A stretch of 64,000 bases of DNA from an uncultured Acidimicrobiaceae bacterium (GCA_947259365.1 CAMYMC010000005.1:30180-94179); one strand, 5' to 3'; positions 1 to 8,861 are shown, counted from the first letter of the stretch. Numbers and translations are program-made. Notes: generated by a model not told the origin, from the sequence alone.

Positions 1-1239
1 GCCGGTCGCCGCCAGTTGCACCAGGCGGGTCGAGGCGGCCGGCAGCCGGAGGCGGAAGATCGCTTCGGTGCCGTCGTGGTCGTACTCGACGTCGCCGCCC
101 ATGAGTCGTGCCAGACGTTGTGAGACCGTGAGCCCGAGACCCACCGATCCGGGTCTCCCCGGCGCCGTGGGCGTCCGGTGATATGCCTCGAAGACGAGCG
201 CTCGCTCTTCGGCCCGCAGCGGTGGGCCGTCGTCGCGGACCTCCACGGTCACCTCGGCCCCGCCGGCGGCGACGACGACGCGAACGCCCGGCCCGCCGTA
301 GCGAACGGCGTTCGCAACGAGGTTCCGCAGGATCTGCCGTAGCCGGAGCGCGTCCGCCCGAACGGTGATCCCCCGTCCTGCTCCGCGCGGCCACACCACT
401 GTGACAGTCGGTGCATCTGCGGCGATGGCATCGACGGCATCGCCGACGTCCACGTCCTCGATGCTCATCGCCAGGCTGCCCAGGTCGGTCCTGGCCGCGA
501 CGAGGAGATCCTCGACGATGTCGGCGACGTCGGCGCTCTCGGCGACGAGCAGCCGTACGAACTCGTCGACCTCCGGCCTGGTGAAGTCGTCGAACCGCTC
601 CTGGAGCTCCTCGGCGAGCCCAACGACGGCGGTCAGAGGCGTCCTCAGCTCGTGACTCACCGCTGCGATGAACTCGTCTTTGGAGGCGACGAGGTTCTCC
701 AGCCGTGAACGGTCCCGCATCGACTGCCTCTTGAGGAAGACGAGCAGCCAGGTGGTGAACCCGAAGGCGACGACGAAGACGAACGCGGATACGAGCCGGT
801 CGGCCGGTGACGTACCCTCCGGCATCCAGGAATACGCCGCAACTCCGAGCACGATGGCCGCGCCGGCGGCGAAGACGAGCACCCAGCGCTTGGCGAGGGC
901 GACCCCGGCGATGGAGAGTACGAGCAACCCGACGACGGGGTCGACCGTGGGAGCGACGTCGGAAACGGCAACGTAGAACACGATGCCGAGACCGCCGATG
1001 ACGAGATGCGTCAAGGGAAGCGGCTTGCCGACGGCGAGCATCACGATGCCGGTTGTAGCCAGGACGGCGGGTGTGATGGATTGGAGGAGAAAGCTCGTGT
1101 CGCCCATCGCGACCCAGTTGCCGAAGAGCACCGCGAAGAAGACGATCGCGCCGCCCGTCGCCAATTGAACGACCGTGCGGTCGATCCGCCCGGCGAGTCC
1201 GATGGGTGCGGCGAGGTCCTTCACGGCCGCGTCGGTCAC
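1..1239 (-). CDS. Sensor histidine kinase, 3' end beyond window
   Basis: Membrane sensor kinase of a two-component system; the partner regulator is not in the window. From a GTG start preceded by GAGGAG, the first 150 or so residues form about six hydrophobic helices with no obvious extracellular sensor domain. A HisKA dimerisation domain follows, with the phospho-acceptor His196 in SHELRTPLTA. The HATPase domain has a recognisable N box (RNLVANAVRYG) and a GLGL-type G2 box. The G1 box reads DDGPP rather than the usual DxGxG. About 413 codons are visible and the frame is still open at base 1, though little beyond the ATPase domain should be missing. The input signal is unknown. Confidence 0.9.
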   Translation of the reverse strand, partial: MTDAAVKDLAAPIGLAGRIDRTVVQLATGGAIVFFAVLFGNWVAMGDTSFLLQSITPAVLATTGIVMLAVGKPLPLTHLVIGGLGIVFYVAVSDVAPTVDPVVGLLVLSIAGVALAKRWVLVFAAGAAIVLGVAAYSWMPEGTSPADRLVSAFVFVVAFGFTTWLLVFLKRQSMRDRSRLENLVASKDEFIAAVSHELRTPLTAVVGLAEELQERFDDFTRPEVDEFVRLLVAESADVADIVEDLLVAARTDLGSLAMSIEDVDVGDAVDAIAADAPTVTVVWPRGAGRGITVRADALRLRQILRNLVANAVRYGGPGVRVVVAAGGAEVTVEVRDDGPPLRAEERALVFEAYHRTPTAPGRPGSVGLGLTVSQRLARLMGGDVEYDHDGTEAIFRLRLPAASTRLVQLAATG

Positions 1240-1340
1240 GTGTGCTCCTCAGTCAACGGATCTGACCCTGTCACCATCGGCAAGGGAGGCCTGAAGACTG
1301 AGCGGGACATCGCGGTGTGGCCCCGTTCGGTCGGGGGGAG

Positions 1341-1808
1341 TCAGCCGTCCCCAGGCCGAAGCGTGGTATGCAGCGACAACGCTGCGAGGAGATCGTCAGG
1401 CTCGTCGCTGCCGATGCGAAACACCTTCCCCGAGCCGAACTCCAGCTCCACGGCGTCGAGGCCCCACACGTTGAACATCCACCCTCGCGGGATCTTGCGA
1501 ATCCCCCACCCATACCACCACCGGTTCCGCACCCGCCGTATGGCTACGACATCGCGCAGTTCGACGCTTCGTCGCGGCCAGCCCCAGGCGAACGCCGCCT
1601 CGACCCGTCCCTCGGCGACGGTCACCGTCAGCCGGTTGAACGCGAGCACGACGGCGCCGACGACCACCGCCACGAGCCCGGCGACGACGGCGACGGCTCC
1701 TGGCCCTTCGATGGCTCCGATCGCGACGATCCCCGCAGCGGTGAGGATGAACATGGGCATCAGCCAGGAAGCCGCCCACTGGGTGTGTCGATACTCCATC
1801 GTTCCCAC
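1341..1808 (-). CDS. Small membrane protein with PH-like C-terminal domain
   Basis: Function unknown. Two adjacent hydrophobic helices (roughly residues 12-32 and 36-57) are followed by a soluble segment of about 90 residues with regular beta-strand character (RLTVTVAEGRVEAAF, then a basic and Trp-rich stretch RNRWWYGWGIR). This architecture is seen in bacterial PH-domain-like membrane proteins; the family assignment is inference. The ATG three codons downstream of the first start is an equally good start. It is convergent with nothing and stands alone between the kinase and the VOC gene. Confidence 0.6.
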   Translation of the reverse strand: MGTMEYRHTQWAASWLMPMFILTAAGIVAIGAIEGPGAVAVVAGLVAVVVGAVVLAFNRLTVTVAEGRVEAAFAWGWPRRSVELRDVVAIRRVRNRWWYGWGIRKIPRGWMFNVWGLDAVELEFGSGKVFRIGSDEPDDLLAALSLHTTLRPGDG

Positions 1809-1879
1809 GATATCCGGGCGGGAGCGGTGAGGATGATCCCGTCGCCGTAACCTGGTCGCATCCCGGACCAGGAGGGGTT

Positions 1880-2269
1880 GTGACGACAGAGGTCCCGACG
1901 GTCATCCCGGCGTTCCACTACGCCGACGCCGGAGCGGCGCTCGAGTTCCTCGTCGAGGCGTTCGGGTTCCGGATCCATGCCGTCCACGAGGGCAGCGATG
2001 GCCGCATCGCCCACGCGCAGCTGACCCACGGCAACGGGATGATGATGCTCGGCGCCGCCCACGGCGACGACGACCCCTTCCACTTGCCCGCCGCCGCCTC
2101 TGTCTACGTCATCGTCGACGACGCCGACGCCCATCACACCCGCGCGGTCGCCGCCGGGGCCGAGGTCGTGGCTCCGCTCAAGGACGAGGACTACGGAGGA
2201 CGCGCCTACACGGCGAAGGACCCGGAGGGGAATCTGTGGACGTTCGGCACGTACCGACCGGAGATGTGA
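1880..2269 (+). CDS. VOC superfamily (glyoxalase/bleomycin-resistance-like) protein
   Basis: Single vicinal-oxygen-chelate domain of 129 residues, the usual length for PhnB/YdeE-like members. The paired beta-alpha-beta-beta-beta halves are visible: IPAFHYADAGAALEFLVEAFGF opens the first (shown in part as FHYADAGAAL), and the family's closing motif appears as AKDPEGNLWTFGTY. Such proteins bind metal, small ligands or antibiotics; the substrate here cannot be deduced. The GTG start follows AGGAGGGG closely, and a TAACCT box about 25 nt upstream could be the promoter. It precedes an SDR gene by about 50 nt in the same direction. Confidence 0.85.
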   Translation: MTTEVPTVIPAFHYADAGAALEFLVEAFGFRIHAVHEGSDGRIAHAQLTHGNGMMMLGAAHGDDDPFHLPAAASVYVIVDDADAHHTRAVAAGAEVVAPLKDEDYGGRAYTAKDPEGNLWTFGTYRPEM

Positions 2270-2320
2270 CGTGGAGGCGGTGATCGGTCGCAACGACCGG
2301 CAAGACGATTGGGACGACCG

Positions 2321-3010
2321 ATGAGCCGGGTCGCGCTGGTCACGGGGGCGACGCGCGGCATCGGCCTGGAAACGGTCCGCCAACTCATCGCCGCCGGGTT
2401 CCGCGTCGTCGGGTCGGCCAGGTCGATACCCGGAGCGATGGACGTCACCGGGGCCGTGTGGAAGGCGTCCGATGCGGGCGTCGCCGACCAGGTCGAAGAG
2501 CTGGTGGCGTTCGTCGACGCCGAATACGGTCGGCTCGACGTCGTCGTCCACGCCGCAGGCATCGCCCCGGCTGCGCCCATCAGGGAGATGAGCCCCGGGA
2601 CGTGGGATGCGGCGCTGGCGACGAACCTCTCCGGAGCGTTCTATCTCGCCCATTTCGCCTGGCCACTGCTGGCGCGCGCCGACGACGGCGTCATCGTCAT
2701 GCTGGGCTCCCTCGCCGGGCGCACACCGTGGCCCGGCTTCGGCGCGTACGGCCCCGCCAAGGCCGGCCTCGAGCTGTTCGGGGTGGTGGCGGGTCGGGAG
2801 GGCCACCCCGACGGCATCAGGGCTCACACCCTCGTCCTCGGCGCGGTCGAGACCGATCTGCTGCGCGCCGTCCAGAGCCCGGAGGCACTGCCGCCGGAAA
2901 GGGTCCTGAGCCCGGGAGACGTGGCCGCGACGGTCATGGCGATCATCGACGGCCCGCTGCGCTACACGTCGGGGGAGGCGATCACCCTCCGGCACTCACC
3001 GGGCGGCTGA
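2321..3010 (+). CDS. Short-chain dehydrogenase/reductase (SDR)
   Basis: NAD(P)-dependent oxidoreductase of the classical SDR type, 229 residues. The cofactor motif TGATRGIG sits at residues 8-15, the structural Asn at about 102, and the catalytic set is Ser130, Tyr143 and Lys147 (YGPAK). The usual NNAG is replaced by HAAG. I chose the ATG at 2321; a TTG four codons upstream is possible but less likely. The substrate is unknown. Nearby genes encode a 2-oxoacid oxidoreductase, so a role in organic-acid metabolism is possible but not shown. Confidence 0.85.
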   Translation: MSRVALVTGATRGIGLETVRQLIAAGFRVVGSARSIPGAMDVTGAVWKASDAGVADQVEELVAFVDAEYGRLDVVVHAAGIAPAAPIREMSPGTWDAALATNLSGAFYLAHFAWPLLARADDGVIVMLGSLAGRTPWPGFGAYGPAKAGLELFGVVAGREGHPDGIRAHTLVLGAVETDLLRAVQSPEALPPERVLSPGDVAATVMAIIDGPLRYTSGEAITLRHSPGG

Positions 3011-3106
3011 TCGGCGAACCCGGCGTCGCGTGGGGGCGAACGGCCCTAGGCCGCTCGACGGCGGGCGGCGACACTCGCGACAGGCGACCCGGCGCGGGAC
3101 GGCGAG

Positions 3107-4219
3107 ATGACGGCACGTGTGTTCACCGACGGTTCGAGGGCGATCGTGCGCGGCGCCCTCGATGCCGGCTGCACCTTCTTCGCCGGTTACCCGATCACTC
3201 CCGCATCTCCGATCCTCATGATGATGATGAGAGAGCTCCCCGCCCGGGGCGGCGTCGCCGTCCAGGGCGAGGACGAGATCGCGTCGATCGGGATGTGCAT
3301 CGGCGCCACGATGGCCGGTGCCCGCGCCATGACCGCGACGAGCGGGCCCGGGATCAGCCTCTATAGCGAGAACATCGGGCTCGCCGTCATGGGTGAGGTG
3401 CCTCTCGTGATCGTGGACGTGCAGCGGCTTGGACCGGCGACGGGCGGTGCCACCACGGTCGGGCAGGGCGATGTGCAGTTCGTCCGGTGGGGGACGGGAG
3501 GCGGCTTCCCGATCATCGCCCTCGCACCCTCGACCGTCCCGGAGTGTTACTCGCTCACGATGAGGGCCTTCGATCTCGCCGAACGGTTCCGGGTTCCGGT
3601 CTTCGTCGTCACCGACAAGGAGCTGAACCTGACGCTGCGCAGCGTCGACGCAGCCGCGCTGGAACCGCAGCCGGTGCGAGCACGGGCGACGAGAACCGGA
3701 TTGGAGGGCCCGCCCTACCGCTACGAGCCTCCCGGGGACGTCCCCCCGCTCGGTCGCTTCGGCGACGAGGTGGTGCGGTTCACCGGTTCCACCCACGACG
3801 AGGAGGCGCTCATCACCAAGGCCCCGGCCACCGTCGGCGCCCTCAACCGCCATCTGGCCGCCAAGATCGATGACCATCGCGACGAGATCGAGCTCTGCAC
3901 CGGCGACCGCCAGGGAGGAGCGAGGACGCTGGTCATCTCCTACGGCATCACCGCCGGCGCCGTCCGCGACGCGGTCCGTGACCTGAGATCCGACGGCATC
4001 GCCGTGTCTTCGCTCGTCGTGCACAGCCTGTGGCCGGTCCCGGAGACCGCGATCGCGGGCGCGCTCGACGGCGTCGAGCGGGTCGTCGTGCCCGAGCTCA
4101 ACCTCGGCCAGTACCGCAGGGAGATCGAGCGGCTGGCCGGCGGTTGCGAGGTCGTCGGCGTCAACCGTGTCGACGGTGAGCTCATCTCCCCGGCGCTCGT
4201 CAGAGAGGCCGTCGCGTGA
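3107..4219 (+). CDS. 2-oxoacid:ferredoxin oxidoreductase alpha subunit
   Basis: Alpha subunit of a TPP-dependent 2-oxoacid (KorA-like) oxidoreductase, which converts a 2-oxoacid and CoA to acyl-CoA, CO2 and reduced ferredoxin. The hallmark pyrimidine-binding start of the domain, GYPITPASP, lies at residues 27-35, and EDE at 55-57 matches the region that contacts TPP. The C-terminal third is the transketolase-C-like domain II. At 370 residues there is no N-terminal gamma domain, unlike the fused KorA of mycobacteria. Its stop overlaps the start of the beta-gamma gene by 4 nt (GTGA), implying co-translation. Confidence 0.9.
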   Translation: MTARVFTDGSRAIVRGALDAGCTFFAGYPITPASPILMMMMRELPARGGVAVQGEDEIASIGMCIGATMAGARAMTATSGPGISLYSENIGLAVMGEVPLVIVDVQRLGPATGGATTVGQGDVQFVRWGTGGGFPIIALAPSTVPECYSLTMRAFDLAERFRVPVFVVTDKELNLTLRSVDAAALEPQPVRARATRTGLEGPPYRYEPPGDVPPLGRFGDEVVRFTGSTHDEEALITKAPATVGALNRHLAAKIDDHRDEIELCTGDRQGGARTLVISYGITAGAVRDAVRDLRSDGIAVSSLVVHSLWPVPETAIAGALDGVERVVVPELNLGQYRREIERLAGGCEVVGVNRVDGELISPALVREAVA

Positions 4220-5538
4220 CCTCGACGATCGTCCCCCTCGGCACCTACCGCAACGAGACGCCGTACCCGTTCTGCCCGGGATGCGGGCACGGGACGATCC
4301 TCGACCACCTCAACGGCGCCCTCGTCGACCTCTGCCTCGACCCGGCACAGGTCGTCATCGTCACCGACATCGGCTGCGCCGGGCTCTCTGACCAGTACTT
4401 CGCCACCAGCGCCTTCCACGGACTCCATGGACGCAGCCTCACGTACGCCACCGGGATCAAGCTGGCCCGCCCCGAGCTCCACGTGATCGTCGTGATGGGC
4501 GACGGCGGCACCGGCATCGGCGGCGCCCACTTCCTCACCGCGGCGCGGCGCAACATCGGCCTGACGCTGCTCGTGTTCAACAACTTCAACTTCGGGATGA
4601 CGGGAGGCCAGCACTCGACGACCACGCCCACCGGGTCGGTCACCTCGACGACACCGGGCGGCAACCCGGAACGGCCGCTCGACATCTGCGCCACCGCGGC
4701 GGTGAACGGGGCGGCGTACGTGTACCGGGGCACGAGCTTCGACGACGACCTCTCGGTGCGGATCGCCGAGGCCATCGTCACCCCAGGCTTCGCTGTGCTC
4801 GACATATGGGAGCTGTGCACCGCGTACTTCGTGCCGTCCAACAAGTTCGGCAAGCGCTCGCTGGAGGCGACACAGCGGGACATGGGTCTTGCCACCGGCG
4901 TCATCGAGCGGCGGTCCGTCGCCGACTACGCCGCTGCAGTGCGTGAGGGGGCAGCGAGCGTGGGGTCAGGGGAGCTCGAGCAGCAGGTCGAACCGATGTT
5001 CGCTCCGGGTGTGGACCGGCCGGTGCGCATCGTCGTGGCGGGATCGGCCGGTGGAAAGGTCCAGTCGGCGGTCCGTCTCGCCGGGGAGGCCGCCATCGCG
5101 TGCGGCCTCCACGCGACCCAGCGAAACGACTACCCGGTGACGGTGAAGACCGGCCACAGCGTGGCGGAGCTCATCATCGGCCCCGATCCGATCGACTACA
5201 CAGGGATCGACCGACCCGATGCGCTCGTGATCCTCAGCACGGACGGGCTCCGCAAGGCCGCCGCCTATCTCCCCCGCATGGATCCAGCCGACCGCGTGTT
5301 TCTCGCCCCCCAGGTCCCCGCGGTCGCGACGGCGGCAACCGTGGAAGTGATCGACCCGGCGACGCTCGGATTGCGGGTCGCCCGGACCGATCTCGCCCTG
5401 ACGCTCCTCGTCGTCGCCCTGGAGCGGCTCGCTGCGATACCGGCGGCCGCTCTCGAGGAGGCGGCTCGGGCCGGCCCCTCCCACACGGTGACGAACCTCA
5501 ACGCGATCGAGCAGGGGAGGCGGCTCGCCGGCGTGTGA
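4216..5538 (+). CDS. 2-oxoacid:ferredoxin oxidoreductase beta-gamma fusion
   Basis: Residues 1 to about 250 are the TPP- and Fe-S-binding beta subunit: C20-x2-C23 in FCPGCGHG, C54 in DIGCAG, a further Cys near residue 200 (LCTAYF), and the Mg/TPP motif GDGGTG. Residues from about 270 onward match the gamma (POR catalytic) domain, starting RIVVAGSAGGKVQSAV. No separate ferredoxin-type delta subunit is encoded nearby. The protein partners the alpha subunit just upstream, with which it overlaps by 4 nt. Fusing gamma to the C terminus of beta is not the common arrangement. The substrate (2-oxoglutarate, pyruvate or an aryl/branched 2-oxoacid) cannot be assigned. Confidence 0.88.
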   Translation: MTSTIVPLGTYRNETPYPFCPGCGHGTILDHLNGALVDLCLDPAQVVIVTDIGCAGLSDQYFATSAFHGLHGRSLTYATGIKLARPELHVIVVMGDGGTGIGGAHFLTAARRNIGLTLLVFNNFNFGMTGGQHSTTTPTGSVTSTTPGGNPERPLDICATAAVNGAAYVYRGTSFDDDLSVRIAEAIVTPGFAVLDIWELCTAYFVPSNKFGKRSLEATQRDMGLATGVIERRSVADYAAAVREGAASVGSGELEQQVEPMFAPGVDRPVRIVVAGSAGGKVQSAVRLAGEAAIACGLHATQRNDYPVTVKTGHSVAELIIGPDPIDYTGIDRPDALVILSTDGLRKAAAYLPRMDPADRVFLAPQVPAVATAATVEVIDPATLGLRVARTDLALTLLVVALERLAAIPAAALEEAARAGPSHTVTNLNAIEQGRRLAGV

Positions 5539-5544
5539 CGTGCT

Positions 5545-7797
5545 TCAGCCGAGCACGTCGACGCGGGCCGGCACGTGCTTGTGCCACGGCGTGCCGGCGA
5601 AGTCATCGCGCAGCTCGGGCCAGGTGAGCTCGTTGGGGGCGGCCCCGGCGACCGCGCTCGATCCGTCGTCGGATGGGTAGTCGACCCCGAGGCCGTTCGG
5701 CAGGGTGATGTGGCCGGGTTGCAGCGTGTCGCTGACGTCGACGATCGCGTCGATGGAGCCGCGCCGTGTCGAGACCCGCACCCGGCCGCCGCTATGGATA
5801 CCGAGCCGCTCGGCGTCTGCCGGGCTCATCCGCAGCGCTCCCTCGGGATCGCGCTTGCGCCAGCCGGGATCGCGGAAGATCGTGTTCGCGGTGAACGAGC
5901 GCCGCTCGCCGGCGGCGAGCACGAACGGGTATTCGTCGGTGGTGTGCGCATCCGGCGCGTCGGGGAGTGCTCGCAAGCGGTCGAGCATCTCGGGGACGTC
6001 GACGTTGAGCTTGCCGTTGGGCGTCGTCACCTCCCTCCAGGAGTCCTCGTAGTTGTGGACGGTGAAGACGGTGCCGCGACGGTCCCGAACCAGTGCGTCG
6101 AAGAGCGCCTCGCCGAGCTCGAGCCCTTCGCCCTCGTGCCCCGCCCGGCGCACCGCATCCGGATACGCCATGGCGGCGCGGTGCGCCGCCGCCCACAGCA
6201 CGGCGGCGGAGGCGGCGCCGTCGGGAAGGGTCGGGCCCAGCGCCGCGTACAGCAGCACCGGCGCCATCCGGCCCAGCAGCGGGTCGGACGAGGTCGTCAC
6301 GAAGAAGGCTTCGGCGAACTCGGCACGGCTTCGACCCGCAGCGGCCCGCAGCGAGGCGACCATCTCGTCGTCGATCGCACCGAGCGCTCGGCACAGCCGG
6401 TAGTGGATCTCGGGTTCGGGGAGTGTCCCCGGTAGCGGGTCGAGGATCGGTGCTCTCAAGCTGAACACGTTGGTGGGGAACTCGAAGGTGAAGAAGGTCG
6501 CTTCCCACTTCTCGTACTGCGACGACGCCGGGAGGACGTAACTGGCTTCCCGGGCCGTCTCGGTCATGGCGACGTCGATGACGACGCTGAACTGCAGCGC
6601 TCGCATCGCCTCGCGGAACCGCGACGAGTCGGCGAGCGAGTGCGCCGGGTTGGCGGACTCGACGATCATCGCCCGGTAGCGGTCGGGATGGTCCGTGAGG
6701 ATCTCGTCGGCGATGACGTTGCACGGCACCATGCCACCGATGATGCGCTCTCCGGCGACGGGTGATCGCTTCAGGCTGCCGGCCTTCGCCGTGGCGAGAG
6801 GGATGAGGGCGGAGGGGGCATTCATTGCACCGGGCTTGGCGAAGTTGCCGGTGAGGACCCACAGCAGCTTGTCGAGGTAGGAGTTGAGCGTGCTGTGCGG
6901 CGCCATCTGGATGCCGAGGTCCTCGAAGAACGACACGCTCGACGCGGTGGCGATCCGGCGGACGGTGTCGCGCAGCAGCGTCTCGTCGATACCGCAGCGG
7001 CCGGCGAACTCTCCGACCGGCACCTCCCGAGCCGCGGCGAGGACGGCATCGACACCGCTCACGTTGTCGGAGACGAACCGTGTGTCGACGAGGTCCTCCT
7101 CGACGAGGATCGCGACCATGGCGGCGAGGCAGAACGCGTCGGTTCCCGGTCGTACCTGGAGGTAGTAGTCGGCGAGATCGGCCGTCTCGGTGCGCCTCGG
7201 GTCGATGACGACCATCGACCGGTCGGGGTCGTTGGAGATCTCCTTCAGCGTCTTGCGGGTGTGGGGGATGCCGTGGGACTGCCACGGGTTCTTTCCGATG
7301 AAGACGGCGACCTCGGCATTGGCGAAATCACCCCGCGTGTTGGCGCCGGCAACCGACGCGTTCACCCAGAACTCGCCGGTCTTCTCCTGGGCGAGGGCGT
7401 TCGACCGAAACCTCGAGCCGAGGGCGGCCCGCAGCGCCGGCGAGTGGGCTCCGCCGAGGTGGTTCCCCTGGCCACCGCCGCCGTAGTAGAAGATCGTGTG
7501 GCCGCCGTGCTCGTCGCGCACGGCGGCAAGGCCGGCGGCGACCTCGGCGATTGCGGTGTCCCAGTCGACCTCCTCGTAGGCGCCGTCGGGACGCCGCCGC
7601 ATCGGACTTGTGAGGCGGTGGCGGCCGTTCTGGTAGTGGTCGAGGCGGAGTGCCTTTTCGCAGGTGTAGCCCTTCGACGCAGCATGCTGCTTGTCACCCC
7701 GGATGCGGGCGAAGCGTCTGCCGTCGAGCCGGACCTCGACACCGCAGTTGCATTCACACAGGATGCAGACCGTCGGGTTCCAGTCGGGCTGGTCCAT
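5545..7797 (-). CDS. Molybdopterin-dependent oxidoreductase (DMSO-reductase family)
   Basis: Catalytic subunit with an N-terminal [4Fe-4S] domain: C11-x2-C14-x3-C18-x27-C46. Mo-bis-MGD domains follow, and the final 110 residues form the MopB dinucleotide-binding domain (GERRSFTANTIFRDP region). Length (750 aa) fits FdhA/BisC-like enzymes. Where formate dehydrogenases carry Cys or Sec as the Mo ligand, the aligned stretch (GEFWVNASVAG) has no Cys, so formate oxidation is doubtful. There is no Tat-like signal and no electron-transfer subunit next door, suggesting a cytoplasmic enzyme. A GAGGCGGAGG ribosome site precedes ATG. It is divergent from an HxlR regulator. Confidence 0.88.
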   Translation of the reverse strand: MDQPDWNPTVCILCECNCGVEVRLDGRRFARIRGDKQHAASKGYTCEKALRLDHYQNGRHRLTSPMRRRPDGAYEEVDWDTAIAEVAAGLAAVRDEHGGHTIFYYGGGGQGNHLGGAHSPALRAALGSRFRSNALAQEKTGEFWVNASVAGANTRGDFANAEVAVFIGKNPWQSHGIPHTRKTLKEISNDPDRSMVVIDPRRTETADLADYYLQVRPGTDAFCLAAMVAILVEEDLVDTRFVSDNVSGVDAVLAAAREVPVGEFAGRCGIDETLLRDTVRRIATASSVSFFEDLGIQMAPHSTLNSYLDKLLWVLTGNFAKPGAMNAPSALIPLATAKAGSLKRSPVAGERIIGGMVPCNVIADEILTDHPDRYRAMIVESANPAHSLADSSRFREAMRALQFSVVIDVAMTETAREASYVLPASSQYEKWEATFFTFEFPTNVFSLRAPILDPLPGTLPEPEIHYRLCRALGAIDDEMVASLRAAAGRSRAEFAEAFFVTTSSDPLLGRMAPVLLYAALGPTLPDGAASAAVLWAAAHRAAMAYPDAVRRAGHEGEGLELGEALFDALVRDRRGTVFTVHNYEDSWREVTTPNGKLNVDVPEMLDRLRALPDAPDAHTTDEYPFVLAAGERRSFTANTIFRDPGWRKRDPEGALRMSPADAERLGIHSGGRVRVSTRRGSIDAIVDVSDTLQPGHITLPNGLGVDYPSDDGSSAVAGAAPNELTWPELRDDFAGTPWHKHVPARVDVLG

Positions 7798-7822
7798 TGC
7801 CTCCGCCTCCTCGATGCTGGTA

Positions 7823-7845
7823 GCGTAACGAAACCGACCTTACGC
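7823..7845. promoter_or_regulatory. Inverted repeat between oxidoreductase and HxlR genes, candidate operator
   Basis: GCGTAA at 7823-7828 is mirrored by TTACGC at 7840-7845 with an 11-nt spacer. An outer pair, CGATGC (7812-7817) and GCATCG (7844-7849), partly overlaps it. It lies in the middle of the 74-nt divergent intergenic space. A dimeric HxlR-type regulator binding here to control both genes is inference. Confidence 0.45.
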
Positions 7846-7871
7846 ATCGGCCGAACCCGCCGTCAATCGAG

Positions 7872-8363
7872 ATGACCAAGCGCACATCGTTCGCAGCCAT
7901 GAACTGCTCCCTGGCCCGGGCCCTCGACGTCGTCGGTGAATGGTGGACCCTTCTCGTCGTCCGCGAGGTCTACTTCGGACGCCGCAGCTTCACCGAGATG
8001 CGCGACACGCTCGGCATCGCCCGCAACATCCTCTCCGACCGGCTTGCGTCTCTCGTCGCCGGCGGCGTCCTCGAACGCCGGACGGGGGGCTCGGACCTGC
8101 GGAGGAACGAGTATCACCTCACCGCCAAAGGCCGAGACCTCATCCCCGTTCTCGTCGTGCTCATGCGGTGGGGGGATCGGTGGGAGGACGACGGCACGGG
8201 TCCTCCTATCGTCCTCACCGACCGGGACACGGGAGCGGAACTCGAACCGGCCGTCGTCGACGCCGCCACCGGCAGGGAGATCGACGCCGGCACCATCGGA
8301 GTCCGACCGGGACCTGGGTTCCGCCCCGAGGCGTGGCCGGCGCCGGCCGCCGGACCGCGCTGA
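7872..8363 (+). CDS. HxlR-family transcriptional regulator
   Basis: Winged helix-turn-helix regulator. Residues 10-100 show the full HxlR signature: conserved Cys12 in MNCSLARALDVVGEWWTL, the recognition region GIARNILSDRLASLVAGGVL, and the wing ending EYHLTAKGRDLIPVL. An extra tail of about 60 residues follows that many HxlR proteins lack. Some family members sense electrophiles or aldehydes through the N-terminal Cys; whether this one does is unknown. Divergent placement 74 nt from the molybdopterin oxidoreductase, with an inverted repeat between, makes that gene its likely target. Confidence 0.9.
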   Translation: MTKRTSFAAMNCSLARALDVVGEWWTLLVVREVYFGRRSFTEMRDTLGIARNILSDRLASLVAGGVLERRTGGSDLRRNEYHLTAKGRDLIPVLVVLMRWGDRWEDDGTGPPIVLTDRDTGAELEPAVVDAATGREIDAGTIGVRPGPGFRPEAWPAPAAGPR

Positions 8364-8399
8364 CCCAGGCCCGGGCGTCTTCTCCGGTCCGTGCCGGGC

Positions 8400-8744
8400 T
8401 CAGGTGCGGGGGTGCGTCTCGGGAGCCGGCGCTCCGCAGAACTGGCAGGTGCTCCGGCCCCTGTCGATCACCGCGTCGCACGCCGTGCAATGCGCCGCTC
8501 TCGTGACCGGGCTGTCGACCCGCTCGCTGAGCAACTGGATCCGGGCCCAGAGGTCATCGCTGGAGAAGCCGGCCTCTTCGAGCAGCTCCCAGATCGCCCC
8601 GATGACGATGTCGAGCCGGGAGACCCTGCCCTGGAGATCCTCGATGGAGCCCCGCCGGGTCTCCGAGTTGATCGCAGCCGCCGTCCCCAGCCGGGACTCG
8701 TATGAGATCGACCGCTGGCCCGTGATGAAGCCACCGATGTCCAT
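8400..8744 (-). CDS. Small zinc-ribbon protein
   Basis: A 114-residue protein starting MDIGGFITGQRS. A central segment of about 45 residues is predicted helical or coiled-coil (DLQGRVSRLDIVIGAIWELL). The C terminus carries two Cys pairs, C-x2-C and C-x2-C (CTACDAV...CQFCGAP), typical of a zinc ribbon. The function is unknown. The reading frame stays open far upstream, but only as the antisense of the alpha/beta hydrolase gene. A GTG at 8804 is an alternative start adding 20 residues. It is convergent with the HxlR gene. Confidence 0.65.
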   Translation of the reverse strand: MDIGGFITGQRSISYESRLGTAAAINSETRRGSIEDLQGRVSRLDIVIGAIWELLEEAGFSSDDLWARIQLLSERVDSPVTRAAHCTACDAVIDRGRSTCQFCGAPAPETHPRT

Positions 8745-8861
8745 GAACCTTGCATCGGTGCCGCCAGCCGGCCACTTGAACCGGGTCGTGTTCCCGACGA
8801 GCACAGCCCACCGCCGCGGGCCTATCGTCGCGGAGAGGTGAATGCAGACGAGGGAGCAGCC

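Noticed and set aside
5545..7797. Formate dehydrogenase
   Set aside because: No Cys or Sec at the Mo ligand position and no FdhB/FdhC partner genes.
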